Shown: positions 11,753 to 24,385 of the stretch, one piece after another
Numbering within the stretch: the stretch's first letter is position 1
Layout of the letters: each line of letters starts with the position of its first letter
Position numbers and translations under genes: made by a program
Origin: Heterocephalus glaber
Lineage: Eukaryota > Chordata > Mammalia > Rodentia > Bathyergidae
Assembly (NCBI RefSeq): GCF_000247695.1
Contig: NW_004624732.1
Coordinates: forward strand, 41,767,147-41,831,146
DNA length: 64,000 nt
Direction of reading: 5' to 3'
Notes under the pieces: generated by a model
The model's input: only the letters and a program-made list of their open reading frames with translations
Told to the model about the DNA's origin: nothing
Database searches by the model: none

Positions 11753-12138
11753 CATTGGCAACATGAGGAAACTAATAGGTTATCTGGGGCAGTACTGTTC
11801 TCTAGTCCCATGTATTTGAGTCACAGTGGGCTGACGTCGTCCTAAATGATTTATACAAAATAACATTTATTCTTCACAACAACAAGGAGCTGATTACTAT
11901 CAAAATTTAGAAGAACAGCACTTTCTGAAAATTTCCAAGAACTATAAGAAAATCATAAGAACTGTTAAATAAATGTACTAAGAATAAGATGGATATGGAC
12001 CCAACTTATAGTTTTAGAGGCATAAATCACAATCTCACAAAGCTAGTACGTAGGACAAGAAAATTAAAATAAGAAATGGTACCCTAAACCACTTGTGATA
12101 GAGTTAATAATAACATCAAACCACCTTCATAATGTTTT

Positions 12139-12350
12139 CCTTGTGTCAGAAACATTTTAATGTCTTTTACATGAGTTCCTTTGTCAGAAGAACACTTAGT
12201 AGTATTTCTATTGTTATTCCTAGTTTACATTGAGAACACTGAGTCACAAAAACATAGCGTGATCAGCCCAGATCACTGCAGTATTAACTGAGAAAATTAG
12301 AATTGCAGCTAAATTTGATTTAGCATCAAAGGCCATGGTTTTACCTCCGT
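12139..12350 (-). mobile_element. MIR SINE fossil
   Basis: Reverse MIR signature: CACTTAGTAGTATTTCTATTGTTATTCC, then TTTACATTGAGAACACTGAGTCAC and a weak TCACTGCAG region. Diverged. Confidence 0.6.
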
Positions 12351-15300
12351 CTACTGCCTCCTCCATGCACGTCTGCTTCAACACAGATCCACAACGTTAC
12401 TGTGTGTGAGGGCTGCAGTATGCTTGTTAGCAGTTCTCTTGTTTAATTTAAAAGGAAAATGCAAAGTAGTAAATATTTCCTGAGTAAATATTTTCAGAGT
12501 GTCAGAGTCCTGAAAAGTGTAGGAAAGAAGGCCAGCATAGTCCTTGCTTCACAGTTCCTGCTTAGTAATTATTTGTAAATTGATTAGTAAGCATGCTACT
12601 GAATGGGCTGGTTGCAAAAAAAAAACCTTGAAATTTCAAAGAAAAGTAAATATAAGCTGCAAAGCCCATTAAGAGAGATAAGAAGTGTAAAATAAGTTCA
12701 GATGCTTTCTCTTGAAGGACAGCAATGTCCACTCGACACACTACAATCTATTCAACTCTAGCTATATTAACCCTGACATCTTCAGGAATATTTCTAAATG
12801 TACCTTGGTTTCATGTAGTGTGGCTATATCTCTAATCAAGTGATGACCATTTAAATTTCATACCAACTTAGGATGAAAAGGATACAAATGGATTCCAAAT
12901 ATACTCTCAAATTAGAAATGTGAGCCCAATGTCATCAGCTTCTGACAGCTTAATATGCTGAAAATAGTGGGGTACATTTTCAAAGCAGCATGCTTTAATT
13001 TAGCCATGCAGCTCATGTTCATTTTAAAGGGAGCTGCACCATGAAATCACTACAAAACACTTCGAGCACTTACCCACCAGTGATTATAAAAAGGAAGAAA
13101 ACATTAATTGAACCTAAAAAAGCAAAGTAACTACTTAACCTTACCCAAAAGGACTCTCTTCAGTTTTGCTGAACTTCTGCATTCTGGTCCTTTAGTGAAA
13201 TATGATAAAACATCATTTTAAAGGGTATTTAAAACTTTATTTCTATATTGCAACATGTCATGCTTCGAAAACCCACACTGAGGACATGAAATAACCACTA
13301 TTGATCTATTTATCTATCAATCTTCTTTAATAATTAAGAATTTCAATTAATCATAACCATATTAATTATGACCAAACAAAAATATCCAGTGACACAAAAT
13401 TGGGAGACTTTTCCCTCATCATGTAGTCTTTTTCCCTCTAAATTATTAACATTTTAACACAGAGAAAACATGTTCATCGACACTGCATTTTAAAAACAGG
13501 TAGGACCACATCTCTCAAGTAATGATTCATAAAATCATCTCCAGCTATTAGCCTAGGAGGATAAAGTTCCAATAGCACTTTTATTTCACTTTGTAGTGTG
13601 GTACTATGGAGTTAAAAATCTATCAAGAATGAGAGAGCTATGCATACCATGTAACTCATTGAAGCTCGTCAGTTTTTAACAATTTGCATTGTGGTGTACA
13701 ATTGCAAGCATCACAATATGAAATAACATTCAGGAAGGGATTCTCTGAAATCTCTGTTTAGTACTTGAGCCCAATTAAGAGTCCTGTGAAAGCCAAGGTC
13801 AACTGTACCACTATAACTTCCCCTTTGCCATGTACCTTTTTCACATCTAACCCTTACAATTGTGTCTACATTGCAGTAGCTAAGCTGAGCAGAAACAGGA
13901 GAGAGGCTGTCGGCATGGAGATCAAATATTCGGCCAGTACATTCTTTGTCAAGAAGCAGTGCAAGCTCACAGCCTGAATTTATTTTGACACTTAGAGACA
14001 TGATCATGTCTTTGTACTTTTGTCGCACTCTCTAATGAGGATGTGAACATGCTTACAAATTTGAATTCACAACTGCTCACAACACCTTTCTTTTGAAAGC
14101 AGGTGATAAACATCTTTTCGTTATTAAAAATTCAGATGATTTTAGAGCATATCAAAGGCTATCATACATATTTATGGCAATAAAATACAAATAGGTGTTA
14201 TCACTCTCTGTGTGGACAGGAAACACGTTGTCTTTGAAATACTCTAGGCTTTGGCTATGGAGCACTGGGAATCAATCTGATTTTATGAAAATGTATTGTG
14301 CATAGGGCCTTCTGCACAGTGTTAATGTAACTTGTTTAAAGAATATATGAAATGCCACACGAATAATAGTTGCCTATATTTATATCATGTGATACTGGAA
14401 GCCAGGCAGAAATGCAAGGGAGTGAGACATACGCACATGCAAGTTTCATGTGATTTATAATAAAAACAAATTAAAACCATTACATAAATGAACATCCTAA
14501 CTGCTAATGAGTGTAACCAGATATTCCCCATTCTTCCTTTAAATAACAGTATTAACTTAGGAAAAAAATAATATTTTGAGGATTTCAGTTTCCTTATATG
14601 TTATACTTATGAGTATTAGCAAGTTTGAAATGCAATAAAATGATTTACAATGTTGTGCCCTTTGGCAAGTTAGCCTATACTATATACCTTAGCTTTCCAC
14701 ATAATAAGTTAGGAATGGTAAGAACTGTCCCTACATCATTAGACCACTGAGAAAACTAATTGACTTATTTTATATAACAGAGCTGGTATATAGATATATA
14801 TTCATCTGGAGCAATTGTTTGTTAACATTTTGTCTTTATGTTCCAAGAAACACTCACTTGGTTGAATGTATTTGGCAACATACATAAACAGGGAAATAAT
14901 TGAACTTATTTCTAAAATTAAATAAAACAGTTCTACATTCAAATAAGCTTCAAATATAAATTTTGAAGTCAATTAATCTTTTTTTTTTCCTTCAGAACAT
15001 TCCAAAGCTTTTACGATATCAGTATTTACTATCATTCTCCAAGAAGGAAATGTAGCAATGGAGTGTTACTCCTAGATTATTTGAAGACAGAATCTGGATT
15101 TTAAAGAAAAACGTTTTAAGAAGAACAATCTGCCAAAAGCATTTTGGAAAATTCTTAAAATATTGATCTCAGTACTACCTGTGGTTTGATATTAAAATCT
15201 CAAACAATACATTTGAAATATTATTTGGAGCAGCATTTCCTTTGCCCTGTAATAATAGAGTGAGTAGAAAGAAAATGAGGGGTGTATATTTAAGACAGTG

Positions 15301-15494
15301 GTAAGTTATAACTATCTTTTATTTGTAACTTACATAGATCTGTTTCCTAAGTGGCCTTTAGAATTTGGTTGGGCAAGGTGTTGTAGATTTCAGTAATCCT
15401 TTTCTAGAATTTTCATTTTTCACTGATGAGCTGATGCTTAACCCTTGGACATTGAGGTACTCAAGTCAAGGCCTTGGTATGCAAGTTTGTGGAT
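12350..15494. other. unassigned sequence
   Basis: Largest repeat-poor block in the first third. The 105-codon minus frame at 13,711-14,028 and the 70-codon plus frame on the other strand overlap. Neither has convincing splice sites at its ends, and I do not call either. CpGs at 13,910-14,030 make it worth a conservation check. Confidence 0.4.
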
Positions 15495-15507
15495 CCCCTT
15501 ACCTTTT

Positions 15508-15587
15508 TTTTTTTGGTACCGGGGATCGAACTCGGGTCCTTCTGCTTGTGAGGCAGGTGGTGGAAGCACTGAGCTAAATCCCCAGCC
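15508..15587 (-). mobile_element. ID-type tRNA-derived SINE
   Basis: Reverse ID with GGTACCGGGGATCGAACTCG and TGAGCTAAATCCCCAGCC. Target duplications CCCCTTACCTTTT at 15,495-15,507 and 15,588-15,600 are identical. Reading frames across it are artefacts. Confidence 0.95.
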
Positions 15588-15600
15588 CCCCTTACCTTTT

Positions 15601-16095
15601 ACCTTGGCCTTTTATGCCAAGTTGGCTCTGTGACATGTCCTACTGATCTATCAGTGATTTTCATTATGAACAGTCTTTTTCTCCTCTGTCTTCCTAGTTA
15701 AAAAAAAAATTAATGACACAGATGTCTAGAATTACTCAGAGCTGAGATTTTGTAATTATAGAATCACAAGTTACTTGCTCAAAGTCTTGGCCAGTCATAA
15801 CCCTTTACCAGTGCTATACACAGTAATTCCTTTACTTGGTTCACATGACATTTTTCTTCGAAATAATAATTAGAATATTCAGCTTTATATCTGTCTCATA
15901 AAATAAATCGGAAGCTATGGTAATTCAACCTCTCTAATTTTAGATTTTACCCAGCCTTCTCATGTGACTATTCTGTATCAACTATGAGATTTTCAATTCA
16001 TATTAACAAGATACCATAGCCAGCATGGATGAGTAGGTATTGTTATTTGTGCAGTAAAAATAAGGAAACCAGAGATGTAAAAATATAAATAAACT
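15601..16095. other. unassigned sequence
   Basis: Nothing recognised. Confidence 0.5.
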
Positions 16096-16099
16096 GATC

Positions 16100-16310
16100 A
16101 GAATTTACTAAGTGTCAAGCTTATGAACGGTGAAGTTCATTTTAATCTTTCATCAATTCTATGTAGCAGGAATTATTATTATGGTCATTTACAATTAATT
16201 AAAATACAGAAATTAGGTTACTTGTCTAACTTCACACAGCTCATAAGCCTGGAATGGGAGTCGGAACTCTGGCCACGATTCCAAGGGCTACACAATTACT
16301 CTTCTATGCA
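16100..16310 (-). mobile_element. MIR SINE fossil
   Basis: Reverse MIR: GCAGGAATTATTATTATGGTC, AAATTAGGTTACTTGTCTAAC and TTCACACAGCTCATAAGCC are clear. Nearly full length. The overlapping 87-codon open frame is incidental. Confidence 0.8.
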
Positions 16311-16837
16311 GCATCTCTCCTCTTTTTATCCTATCCAACAATTCCCAATGCTGAGACAAACAGGCCATCATTTACTTGCAAAATAGTAAAATTCAAAGTG
16401 TTTAACTGATCCATTGATGTAATTCTCTTAGAACTCTTTCAGCTGGCATCCATGCGTAGTTTCAATAAAGTCTTAATCAAAGATCAGTTACAAAAATTTT
16501 ACTATTGAACACTTATACTATTGCTGCAAAAGTGGGGAAAAATGTGCAGAGTAGAGTAAGATAGCATAAGAGAAAATATTCAAAGTTTTATTTCAGAATA
16601 AATAATTTTATATTTTTTCTACATTTGTGCTCTATTATTTTCTGCTTTTCCAAAATATCAGTGTATACACTTATTTAGAAATGAGTATATATACATTGAG
16701 GTACATGTTAAATTTTTTCTAGATTTTACTGGTGAGTTATCCAACCAAAAGAATTTCAATATGGTTGAACTAGTCTACAAGGGTTAATAATTTGATGTGA
16801 ACAAAATTTCAGTCTAATTAGAGAAAACACATAACGC

Positions 16838-17110
16838 AGTATAGCATTTATGGAATATTTACTGACAGTCTATAATGTGCCAGGCACTGTTCTCAGCATG
16901 TGGAATATATCAGCAAGCAAAGCAAAGTTTCTTTGTATAATCATGACATGGGATGGACGGACAATGCACATTCAGAACAGATAAATAAATTGCATAGCAT
17001 GAGATGCCCACTATGGGGCAAACACCGCAGCAGGAGGGCACAGGAATTTGGGGAAGGTTTCAGGAGCAAATAGGAATTGTTTCTTTGGTGACATTTTAGA
17101 ATCATGCAGG
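16838..17110 (+). mobile_element. ancient mammalian dispersed repeat
   Basis: ATTTACTGACAGTCTATAATG, TGCCAGGCACTGTTCTCAGC, then TATATCAGCAAGCAAAGCAAAG and a TTGGTGACATTTTAG end belong to a widespread ancient family whose name I cannot fix. A second member lies at 35,735-35,890. Confidence 0.65.
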
Positions 17111-17179
17111 TAAAATATCAGTACCGGGACAGGAAGATTGAAGAGGGATTCCTGCTACCCAGACTTCTAAGGTGACTAA

Positions 17180-17620
17180 AGATGACTCATGTCTTTGTAT
17201 CATCCCCTTCCTTTTAATGTGGGCAGGACTATAACTGACATAGAAGGAATGGACTATGACAAGGCTAAAGAGATGTTGTACATGAAAATAAACCCTTAAT
17301 CAGTGGACCTTCAGTTATAGTAATCTAGTGGAGATTGCTATCCTACCTGAACCAACCGCGATCATCTGAGCTCTTCGTAGAGGGCTTAGAAGTGGAACAT
17401 TTGCAGCTACTGAGATTCTGTATCACTAGGGTTAGCTATGAAAAAGCAATTTTCATGACTTCTACAACTGCTAGAGAATGGACTCTGCCAACAACACAGG
17501 AAAGCTTGGCAGAAGATTCTTCCCTGGTCCAGGCTCTGCATGAGCATTCAGCTTGGCCATCGCCTGGACGGCAGCCTTGTGAGAGCATGAGGAAGGGATG
17601 CTGGTAATATATGCCCATAC
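17180..17620 (+). mobile_element. old ERVL/MaLR-class LTR
   Basis: GGGCAGGACTATAACTGACATAG, GTGGAGATTGCTATCCTACCTG, TTGGCAGAAGATTCTTCCCTGG and GCAGCCTTGTGAGAGCATGAGG parallel the forward version of the LTR group seen in reverse at 9.4 kb, but more diverged. The 90-codon open frame is inside it. Confidence 0.5.
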
Positions 17621-17880
17621 TTTTGGCCTTCAAACAAGTGTAAAGTGTAAGGAAATCTTACAATTGATTAAGGGTTTATTTTCACTATGTTTACCTTAAG
17701 TGTTACACAGCAATAAAAATAATGACTATTAGAATTTCAGGGAAGACAGAAGTGTGGCAGGGGAAAGGGGAGGTTTGGCATAAATTAGAAAAAGGCACTT
17801 CCAGCATGACAGATTCAGTCATGTAAGCTGAAGGACTGCAAGAAGAACAATGCCTTTCTGCTGAATAAAAAGGCAACCCT

Positions 17881-18242
17881 GGTCAGGTGTTCTAGTATGT
17901 TCGTGTAATCCCAGCACTCCAGGAGGCTGAGGCAGGCAGATTGAAAGTTCAAGCCCAGCATGGACAACTTAGTGGCTTGGCAGGACCCCTTCTCAAAGTA
18001 AAAATAATTTTGAAAAGGGGTTAGGGAAATACCACAATACAGAGGCCCTGGGTTCAATCCCTAGTACAAAAAGAAATAAGGGGAGGGGGGAGGAGGAAGA
18101 GGAGGGGGAGCAAGAAAGAAAAGAAAAAAAGAGAAAGAGAGAGAAGGAAAGGAAAGGAGAAAGAGGAAAGCAGAAAGGAAAGGAAAAGAAGAAAGCAGAA
18201 AGGAAAAGGGAAAGGAAGGTAGAGAAGGGAAGAACAGTAAAG
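17881..18242 (+). mobile_element. B1-dID SINE with expanded purine tail
   Basis: B1 half (GTAATCCCAGCACTCCAGG, GAGGCTGAGGCAGGCAGATTG) runs to about 17,997, an A-rich linker follows, then the ID half (GGGGTTAGGGAAATACC, GGGTTCAATCCCTAGTAC) to 18,066. The tail has expanded to about 175 bases of nearly pure G+A (18,067-18,242). Flanking duplications AAAAGGCAACCCT (17,868-17,880) and AAAAGACAACTCT (18,243-18,255) differ at two bases, so tail and SINE are one insertion. Confidence 0.92.
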
Positions 18243-18255
18243 AAAAGACAACTCT

Positions 18256-19095
18256 CTATTTGAGTAGACACAGTCCTGTCCCAGAAATTGAAAGAGACAG
18301 AAATCATTCCAGGAGTGCAGCTATAATGGCAACAAAAATTAGGTCTGGCAGAGCATGGACAGGCAGAAGAGAAATGAGGCTAGATACACAATCTAACCCA
18401 GGGTAAATTTACCGTAGAGTCAAAGAATGGCTCCCGGGTGCTCACACAATCCGGGACCTTACTAGGTATCAGACATTCTTTATATTCTCACTCACAGGTA
18501 AGAATCAAGGTTTGTTGAGAATAGTGTGAGATTTTATGAACATGAGCTCTGCTCTGAAGTTGAAGCAGGAGGAACTCAAATCCATCCTGGCCATATCTCA
18601 TGCTATGTTCCCTTTCGTGCACCCTCAGCTTCTTCTATTGGTAAATAACACAAAAATTGCTAGATGTTTTACAAAGACTCCATAAAATAATGCATGGTAT
18701 GTGATTAATACATCTCTCTGCTATCTAATAAGACTAGCTATTTCTACTGTTGTATTTTATTCTACTACCGTATTGTATCAGTTGGCTAGAAGAAATTTTG
18801 AAATTTATGTCCTCTGGAAACAAAGAAGTTGGGAAAAAATGGACAGAAACCAAGAAAACCAATGTAACAAAATTGAAAGACTATGGTGAATCAAAAGCAA
18901 CTGACTATAGAAATATGGAAAGCAAAGGGAAAGTATTCATCCAAGATAGACAATTTTTAAGTCTGGATGCTAAAAAGAGTTACAGTGTCATTGGCAGAAA
19001 TGGGGCCACTGCGAGAATGACCCAGGGTGGAAAATGACCAACTTTATGTGAAATGTAACAAGGCTAGAGGAGAAAGTAGATGTGGATGACTAAGA

Positions 19096-19139
<44 letters not shown>

Positions 19140-21044
19140 ATGCAGACCACTAGTTCAAAATGTACAATTAGCTGTAGACAGGCACATCTATAAAAGGGCT
19201 TAGTACAAATGTTTAGACTTTCAAATAATATAAGAAGCTAAAATTATACCCATGAAGAATTCACACTACCAACAGCTCTGCACCATTTTGGGCATTTTCA
19301 GGGAAGAGAAAATTATTAAATGGCAGGAAGCTTTCTCTGAAGCCCTATGGATCCTGTTCTAGCATCAGTTGATTCTTTCAAATCATTCTCTTTTCAGCAG
19401 AATTATACATAATACATTCCAAATGGAGCAGGAGACACCCTGATTTTCAAATGAACTGCCTACCTGGTTTCACCATACTTAATGTAAGCCAAGTTTCTTG
19501 GAGAAAAAAGTCACTAGTCATTATTTTATTCGTGTAATGATGATTGGAAGAAAACTAGAAATAAATATAACTATCAGCATTGTTACTGGTTCTCTGGATT
19601 GTTATGTTATTTTCACGTTTATAAAGAATTTATTTATTTTATCAAGTGTGAAGTGCTATTTCAAAATGTGAAGCTCAGTTTTATTTCTCTACTATCCCTT
19701 CATTTCATTCTCATTTGGCACTTATTTGGAACAATATATCCCAAATTAGGATTTGAGGAAGAGCTAGTATCTCTTTTTTTTTTCTTTTCCTCTCATGAAA
19801 AGAACTACAAATACCTAAACCTGGCAATGTTGGTGTTACCTTCTGAAAGCTGAGAAGTAACTGTTATTATAAAATTTGTTTGAAGTATTTTTTAAGTTCC
19901 CCATCCTCTCTACTCTCCTTTGTAAATGCATCCATCACCTTCAATGCAAACAAAAACTGAATGAGGACATCTAAAGAAAAATGTCTGTGGTTAGAAAAAA
20001 AAGATCAATTGCTTTTGAGCCTTGCAGTTCTTGAATATCTATTTGAATATAAACCAGGATTACTTGCAACCTTGCCAAGTTACTTCTAAGCCAATAAAAT
20101 TTTTTAATTAACATTAATTTTTTACTCTGTGCAATAGAAGGGTTAATCAAAACGTTCTGAACAAAACATCCATCCATTAAATCGTTAAACAATTTTGGAA
20201 CAAGCATTTTATCATATTTCTGGCAAGTTTACTAATGATTGGCTTGATATATATTAGGCTGTTATGAAGATAAGAGCAAACTAAAAATCTTTCCTTCATG
20301 AACAAATTAATTGCATTCATATGCAATTCACATCATTAGGACTCAATTTGCATATTGATGCTTTCAGAAGGTAAAAAAGAACTGATGCACCTTCTCCTTT
20401 AATGCATTTACAGCTTCTATTATCTGTTTTTCCTTGCTGAAGCCTATTGCCACCAGCTGTCATGGACATGCAGTAATTTAGCAGGAGGTTAAGTTATAGG
20501 GTTTCTGATTATTTGAAAGGTAAAGATTTAAGTAAGGATTACTTTTTTAAAAAAAAACCTGTCTTAAATACTCCAGTTTAAAAACCTGGGAAGACTGAAT
20601 GCTTTGTTGTGTACTGTTCTGCTTTTCAAGAGAGACTTTTGGTTTCTCAAAAATGCTGATATTTTTATTGAGTTCTGAGGTTGGAAATATTGGATTTTAG
20701 ACATTATATCTACTCTGTTCTCATGTCCCAATATAAAAGAAAGTGGAGAGTTACTTACAAGATGTCAAAATTTGTTTATAAAATATTTGAGAACTGGAGG
20801 GTAAAATCTTGTGTTTCTGGATTTTTACAGTAATTGTCTCATTGTTACATAGATAAAAATAAAATAAAATGTGCTCTATATTATATTTGTGCATATACCA
20901 GCCTAAGAGAGTTCTAGAAAATAGCATGTTCACTGTCAGATTTAACTGTTCCATCAACAATAAAATGGAAACATGTTAAATCAAGAAACAAAGCCTTAAA
21001 TAATTAACTTCAGGTCTTTAAGCTCAGATAATTTTAAATTTATG
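18256..21044. other. unassigned sequence with a CA repeat
   Basis: Apart from the (CA)n at 19,097-19,138 no repeat was recognised. Overlapping 62- and 95-codon frames at 18,701-19,037 use A-rich codons and have no splice context or recognised motif. Confidence 0.45.
19097..19138. repeat. (CA)n microsatellite
   Basis: About 20 uninterrupted CA units; probably length-polymorphic. Confidence 0.98.
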
Positions 21045-21056
21045 AGAAAAGTTATA

Positions 21057-21115
21057 CTGGCACCTGCCTGACAAGTGCGAGGTCCTGAGTTTGATCCTCG
21101 GTAGCCCCCCCTCAA

Positions 21116-21160
<45 letters not shown>
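21057..21160 (+). mobile_element. 5'-truncated ID SINE with (GAAA)n tail
   Basis: Only the 3' half is present (CACCTGCCTGACAAGTGCG, TTTGATCCTCGG). The tail has become a (GAAA)n array from about 21,113. Target duplications AGAAAAGTTATA at 21,045-21,056 and 21,161-21,172 are identical, which proves truncation at insertion rather than later loss. Confidence 0.93.
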
Positions 21161-21163
<3 letters not shown>

Positions 21164-21521
21164 AAAGTTATAAATACTTTCCTTTAGGTTTTGAAATATC
21201 TATTTCTTTGTGCATTTTATAAGTAGAAGCAAATAGTGTAACTCTCACAGTAGGATTTTTAGACAGGGATCAAGTCATTAGCAATATAAATATAAAGGAT
21301 AATTTTACCTTTGAACAAAAATTAGTGTGGAATTTTTAAATGTGTCCACTTGATTACAAACAAACAAGGATTCTATGTTCATTTCCATGAGCATTTGTAC
21401 AAACATATTCTCCTCAATTGAAAGCTTGCTTATTGAGTAATTAGAGTTTGCCAAACAAATAGTATAAACTCAAATATACTATTTGGAAATAGTATAGACC
21501 CAAACACAAAATAAAAACTTT

Positions 21522-21585
21522 CTGGGCCTGGGGGTGTAAGTTTTGCCTACCATGTGCAAGGCCCTGAGTTGCATCCCTAACATAG
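21522..21585 (+). mobile_element. ID-type SINE fragment, old
   Basis: GGGCCTGGGGGTGTAAGTT, GCAAGGCCCTGAGTTGCATCC are a diverged ID. No flanking duplication seen. Confidence 0.6.
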
Positions 21586-21599
21586 AAAAAGGGAACAAA

Positions 21600-22161
21600 A
21601 AACATCTTGTCCTAAATGTACTTTGCCATTCAACACTGAAGCCATCTCAAAAAACAGGTTCTATTTTTCCTACTTCTGACAGCTGTCACCTTAAATTAGG
21701 TATGTTTATTTTCAAGAAGGAAAGAGTCCCACTTTGGGACAGATCAATATAAAACTGTCCTTAATTAACTCTTATTCTTTCTTCTGAAAACCCATCCTGA
21801 AGTCCAATTGGTATCTCAATCTTCAATACGTAAATATTAATACCCTGCTCTGAGTAGTGTCATGTAATGGCCTTGCTATTAAAGAGACAAACCTATTATT
21901 CCCACCTACAGCACTTACTGGACTTTCCAAGTGTAAGTTAGTTTATTTCCCTAAACTTGATTTCCATTTCCATTCTAAAAATTCCAGACAATAATTCCTA
22001 CACATTGATTTATTGGGAGAATTAAATAAAATTATATTTGTATAATCCAATATCATCCAAGTTATAGTTCCATCACCCATACAATTTGTCCACAGTTTAT
22101 TAGGTCCTTTTCCTCTACAGGCAAGTTAGCGAGACTATGCCTCTGTTCTACTTTTTGAGTC
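21600..22161. other. unassigned sequence
   Basis: Nothing recognised. Confidence 0.5.
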
Positions 22162-22165
22162 CCTA

Positions 22166-22542
22166 TGTGATAGCCAACCCAACTCCATCTTGAGCCTTAC
22201 CACCACTGTGTGCTTGTGCTTGGGCAAAGCACCCAAAATCCACATGTGAGTGGCAGAAAACTTGATGCAGTTGCAGGATGTTTGAAGCTCATCCAGTGCA
22301 TGAAACTTCCTCTTGGCCCCACTAATGTGGCTTGGTTCTGCTTCTGTAAAATTCCACTTGCTCTCCCCTTGAGCCCTCTGCAAGTGAAAGCATGTTTTAA
22401 AAGGAGAAAACAAACCCCTTCCTGGGGCCCAGAGATCTTTCCAGGCACTAGCCTCTCTCAGACTTGGGCTTTAAATAAACTGACTCAAATCGGACTCAGA
22501 GTGTGGCGCATCTCTATAGTTTCAACTCACTCACCTGTAACA
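22166..22542 (+). mobile_element. solo retroviral-type LTR (ERV1-like)
   Basis: 377 bp beginning TGTGATAGCC and ending CCTGTAACA, so with TG...CA ends. A perfect 4-bp duplication CCTA lies at 22,162-22,165 and 22,543-22,546. An AATAAA at about 22,475 sits about 70 bp before the 3' end, as expected for R/U5. No primer-binding site or internal sequence follows and no second LTR is seen, so it is a solo LTR left by recombination. A 4-bp duplication is typical of gamma-type (ERV1) elements. The 127-codon and antisense frames across it are incidental. Confidence 0.8.
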
Positions 22543-22546
22543 CCTA

Positions 22547-23128
22547 AAGGAATTCCTCCAGGACAAAATGCTTGGGATATTATCCATAATTAAGGCTTTA
22601 ATGTGACCAGCAGTGATCCTTCATAGGCTACTCAAATGCTTACACAGACTTAATACCGGACTTGGGTTCTGGTTTTACTGCTGGGCTAAGATGCTCTGTC
22701 TTCTGCAATGTGTCTTCCTGTGCTCCTCTAACATCTTCTTGGGGAAGGCGAAGGTCTCTTTGGATTGAGAGCTCTCAGTGGCGAACACTGAGAATAATGA
22801 AGAGGATGGCCTTAGAGACACAGTTGGTCAGCTTTTCCTCATGGCCTGAACCTCTCCTTTCCAGTGGATAGGGAGAACCATGCAAATATACACTCAAAGT
22901 TGATTTCACACAGGGTTTGCTCCTGAATTCTGTGGACATGGGGTTCAAGCAGCAGTGTAGATCCTGCTGAAGATATCACAGACATTGTGACATATTTTTG
23001 GCTATCATTTGGGAGCCTATTTTAACCCCTGTCATCTGGCTACCCTTGCCACAAAACTCCAATTATATGAAGTTTTGAATGACTATCAATACATTCCTGT
23101 TACAGAAAAAGGATGAGAAATTACGGCC
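22547..23128. other. unassigned sequence
   Basis: Relatively GC-rich near 22,650-22,880, with a 69-codon open frame that lacks recognisable motifs. Not called as a gene. Confidence 0.45.
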
Positions 23129-23130
23129 AC

Positions 23131-23287
23131 TATTTTTTTTTGGGGGGGGGAGACAGGGTCTCCTTATGTAGTTCAGGCTGGCCTTGGACTTACTATGTAG
23201 CCCAAGCTGGCCTCAAACTCACAGAGATCCTCCTGCCTCAGCCTCTAGAGTGCTGGGATCACAGGACTGTGCCACCACGCCCAGCCT
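23131..23287 (-). mobile_element. B1 SINE, nearly full length
   Basis: T-rich/G9 left end, GAGACAGGGTCTCCTTATGTAG, two GGCTGGCC(T) blocks (internal duplication), CCTCCTGCCTCAGCCTC, GTGCTGGGATCACAGG and CCACCACGCCCAGCC at its 5' end. Little diverged from a B1 consensus. Confidence 0.95.
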
Positions 23288-23289
23288 AG

Positions 23290-24380
23290 CCAGTTGTTTT
23301 TGGCCAAGTGTGTGACTTGATCAGTGTGTGACTTGTTCAGTTATCAGAATTTCCACCAGCATGCTCTGAGAAAGTGCAGCGAGGAGGGAATGCCTATGTA
23401 CTGATCTACCTGAATCTCCACTTGTAGGTAACAGACAACTGCCGCAGAGTTTGCATGTAAAACAAATGGCACTTTAGGAGGTACTTAATATATTATGTAA
23501 TGTAGCCTTCTTTTCTTGTCCTCTATGGACCGACCAGTAAAGCACCAGGTTCCAAATCTGTAACTTCTGTCGTGCTCTTTACCACAGCATAGCAAAATCC
23601 ACTAGCAAGACTCCTGGTAGGTTGCTAAAGATATGGAAAACATTCCACTTGAGGAGTAAGACATGTTCAGGCAAGGAGAGTTTTAATTTCTAAAGCTCAT
23701 TCCTGGACCTAATTTCTTCAACTACACAAGAACACTCATTCTAAAAGGGCAATTTCAGAAATTATTTCAGGCTACAACTTTTCATTTTTTCTTTGTTTAC
23801 AAATGGGTTTTTCCTCAGCATCTTTCATATCAAATCATACAATACATTGTCTTCTTCACCTTCAAATTAACTTCCAGTGTAAGAATCTATCTTAATGTTG
23901 GAAACATGGAAATACAGCCAAGTTAAATGATAATATCAAACTAGACAGAGATATTGTGGCCAAATAGTAAGAACTCTCATTATCTTATTTGTTGACTCTT
24001 GTGTCCAGGTACAAAGAAGATGCCTTTATTTTACCTACTCTCATCCTGCTGAGGTTTACTTGATAACCTGTATTGGTTCTTGTCCATGTTTCGAACTTCA
24101 TGCTCCATCAGTCATTCACATGCACTCCAATTTTAAATATACCAACCTGCACAGAGACTCACAATTTCTCCACAAGTTGCCAAGCCATCAGATTTTTCAG
24201 CATAGTTACAGTGAATCCTCTCATTCAATTCTGTTGTTCCTGTAAAACTTCATATCTAAAAAAGAGCATGCCTAATAAAGTCTCAAAGTGTGTGAAAGCA
24301 TACCCAATGTTGTCAAAGGTATGGAAAAATCTTATTTCTGTGTTTAGACTTTATTGTTTTATAAGACACGTAGCGAGAGT
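23290..24380. other. unassigned sequence
   Basis: A 16-bp tandem duplication (GTGTGTGACTTGATCA / GTGTGTGACTTGTTCA) lies at about 23,309-23,340. The 116- and 61-codon frames at 24,060-24,423 overlap each other and run into MER2, so they are not genes. Confidence 0.5.
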
Positions 24381-24385
24381 TTGCT

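Noticed and set aside
13711..14028. 105-codon minus frame as an exon
   Set aside because: No convincing acceptor and donor at frame-compatible positions, and an overlapping open frame on the other strand.
17993..18307. 104-codon minus frame, Ser/Phe/Leu-rich
   Set aside because: Complement of the B1-dID purine tail.
21113..21165. CRISPR-like or satellite array
   Set aside because: A simple (GAAA)n tail of a truncated SINE. No spacer-repeat structure exists anywhere in the window.
22210..22593. 127-codon plus frame and overlapping minus frames
   Set aside because: They lie across the solo LTR and overlap on both strands.
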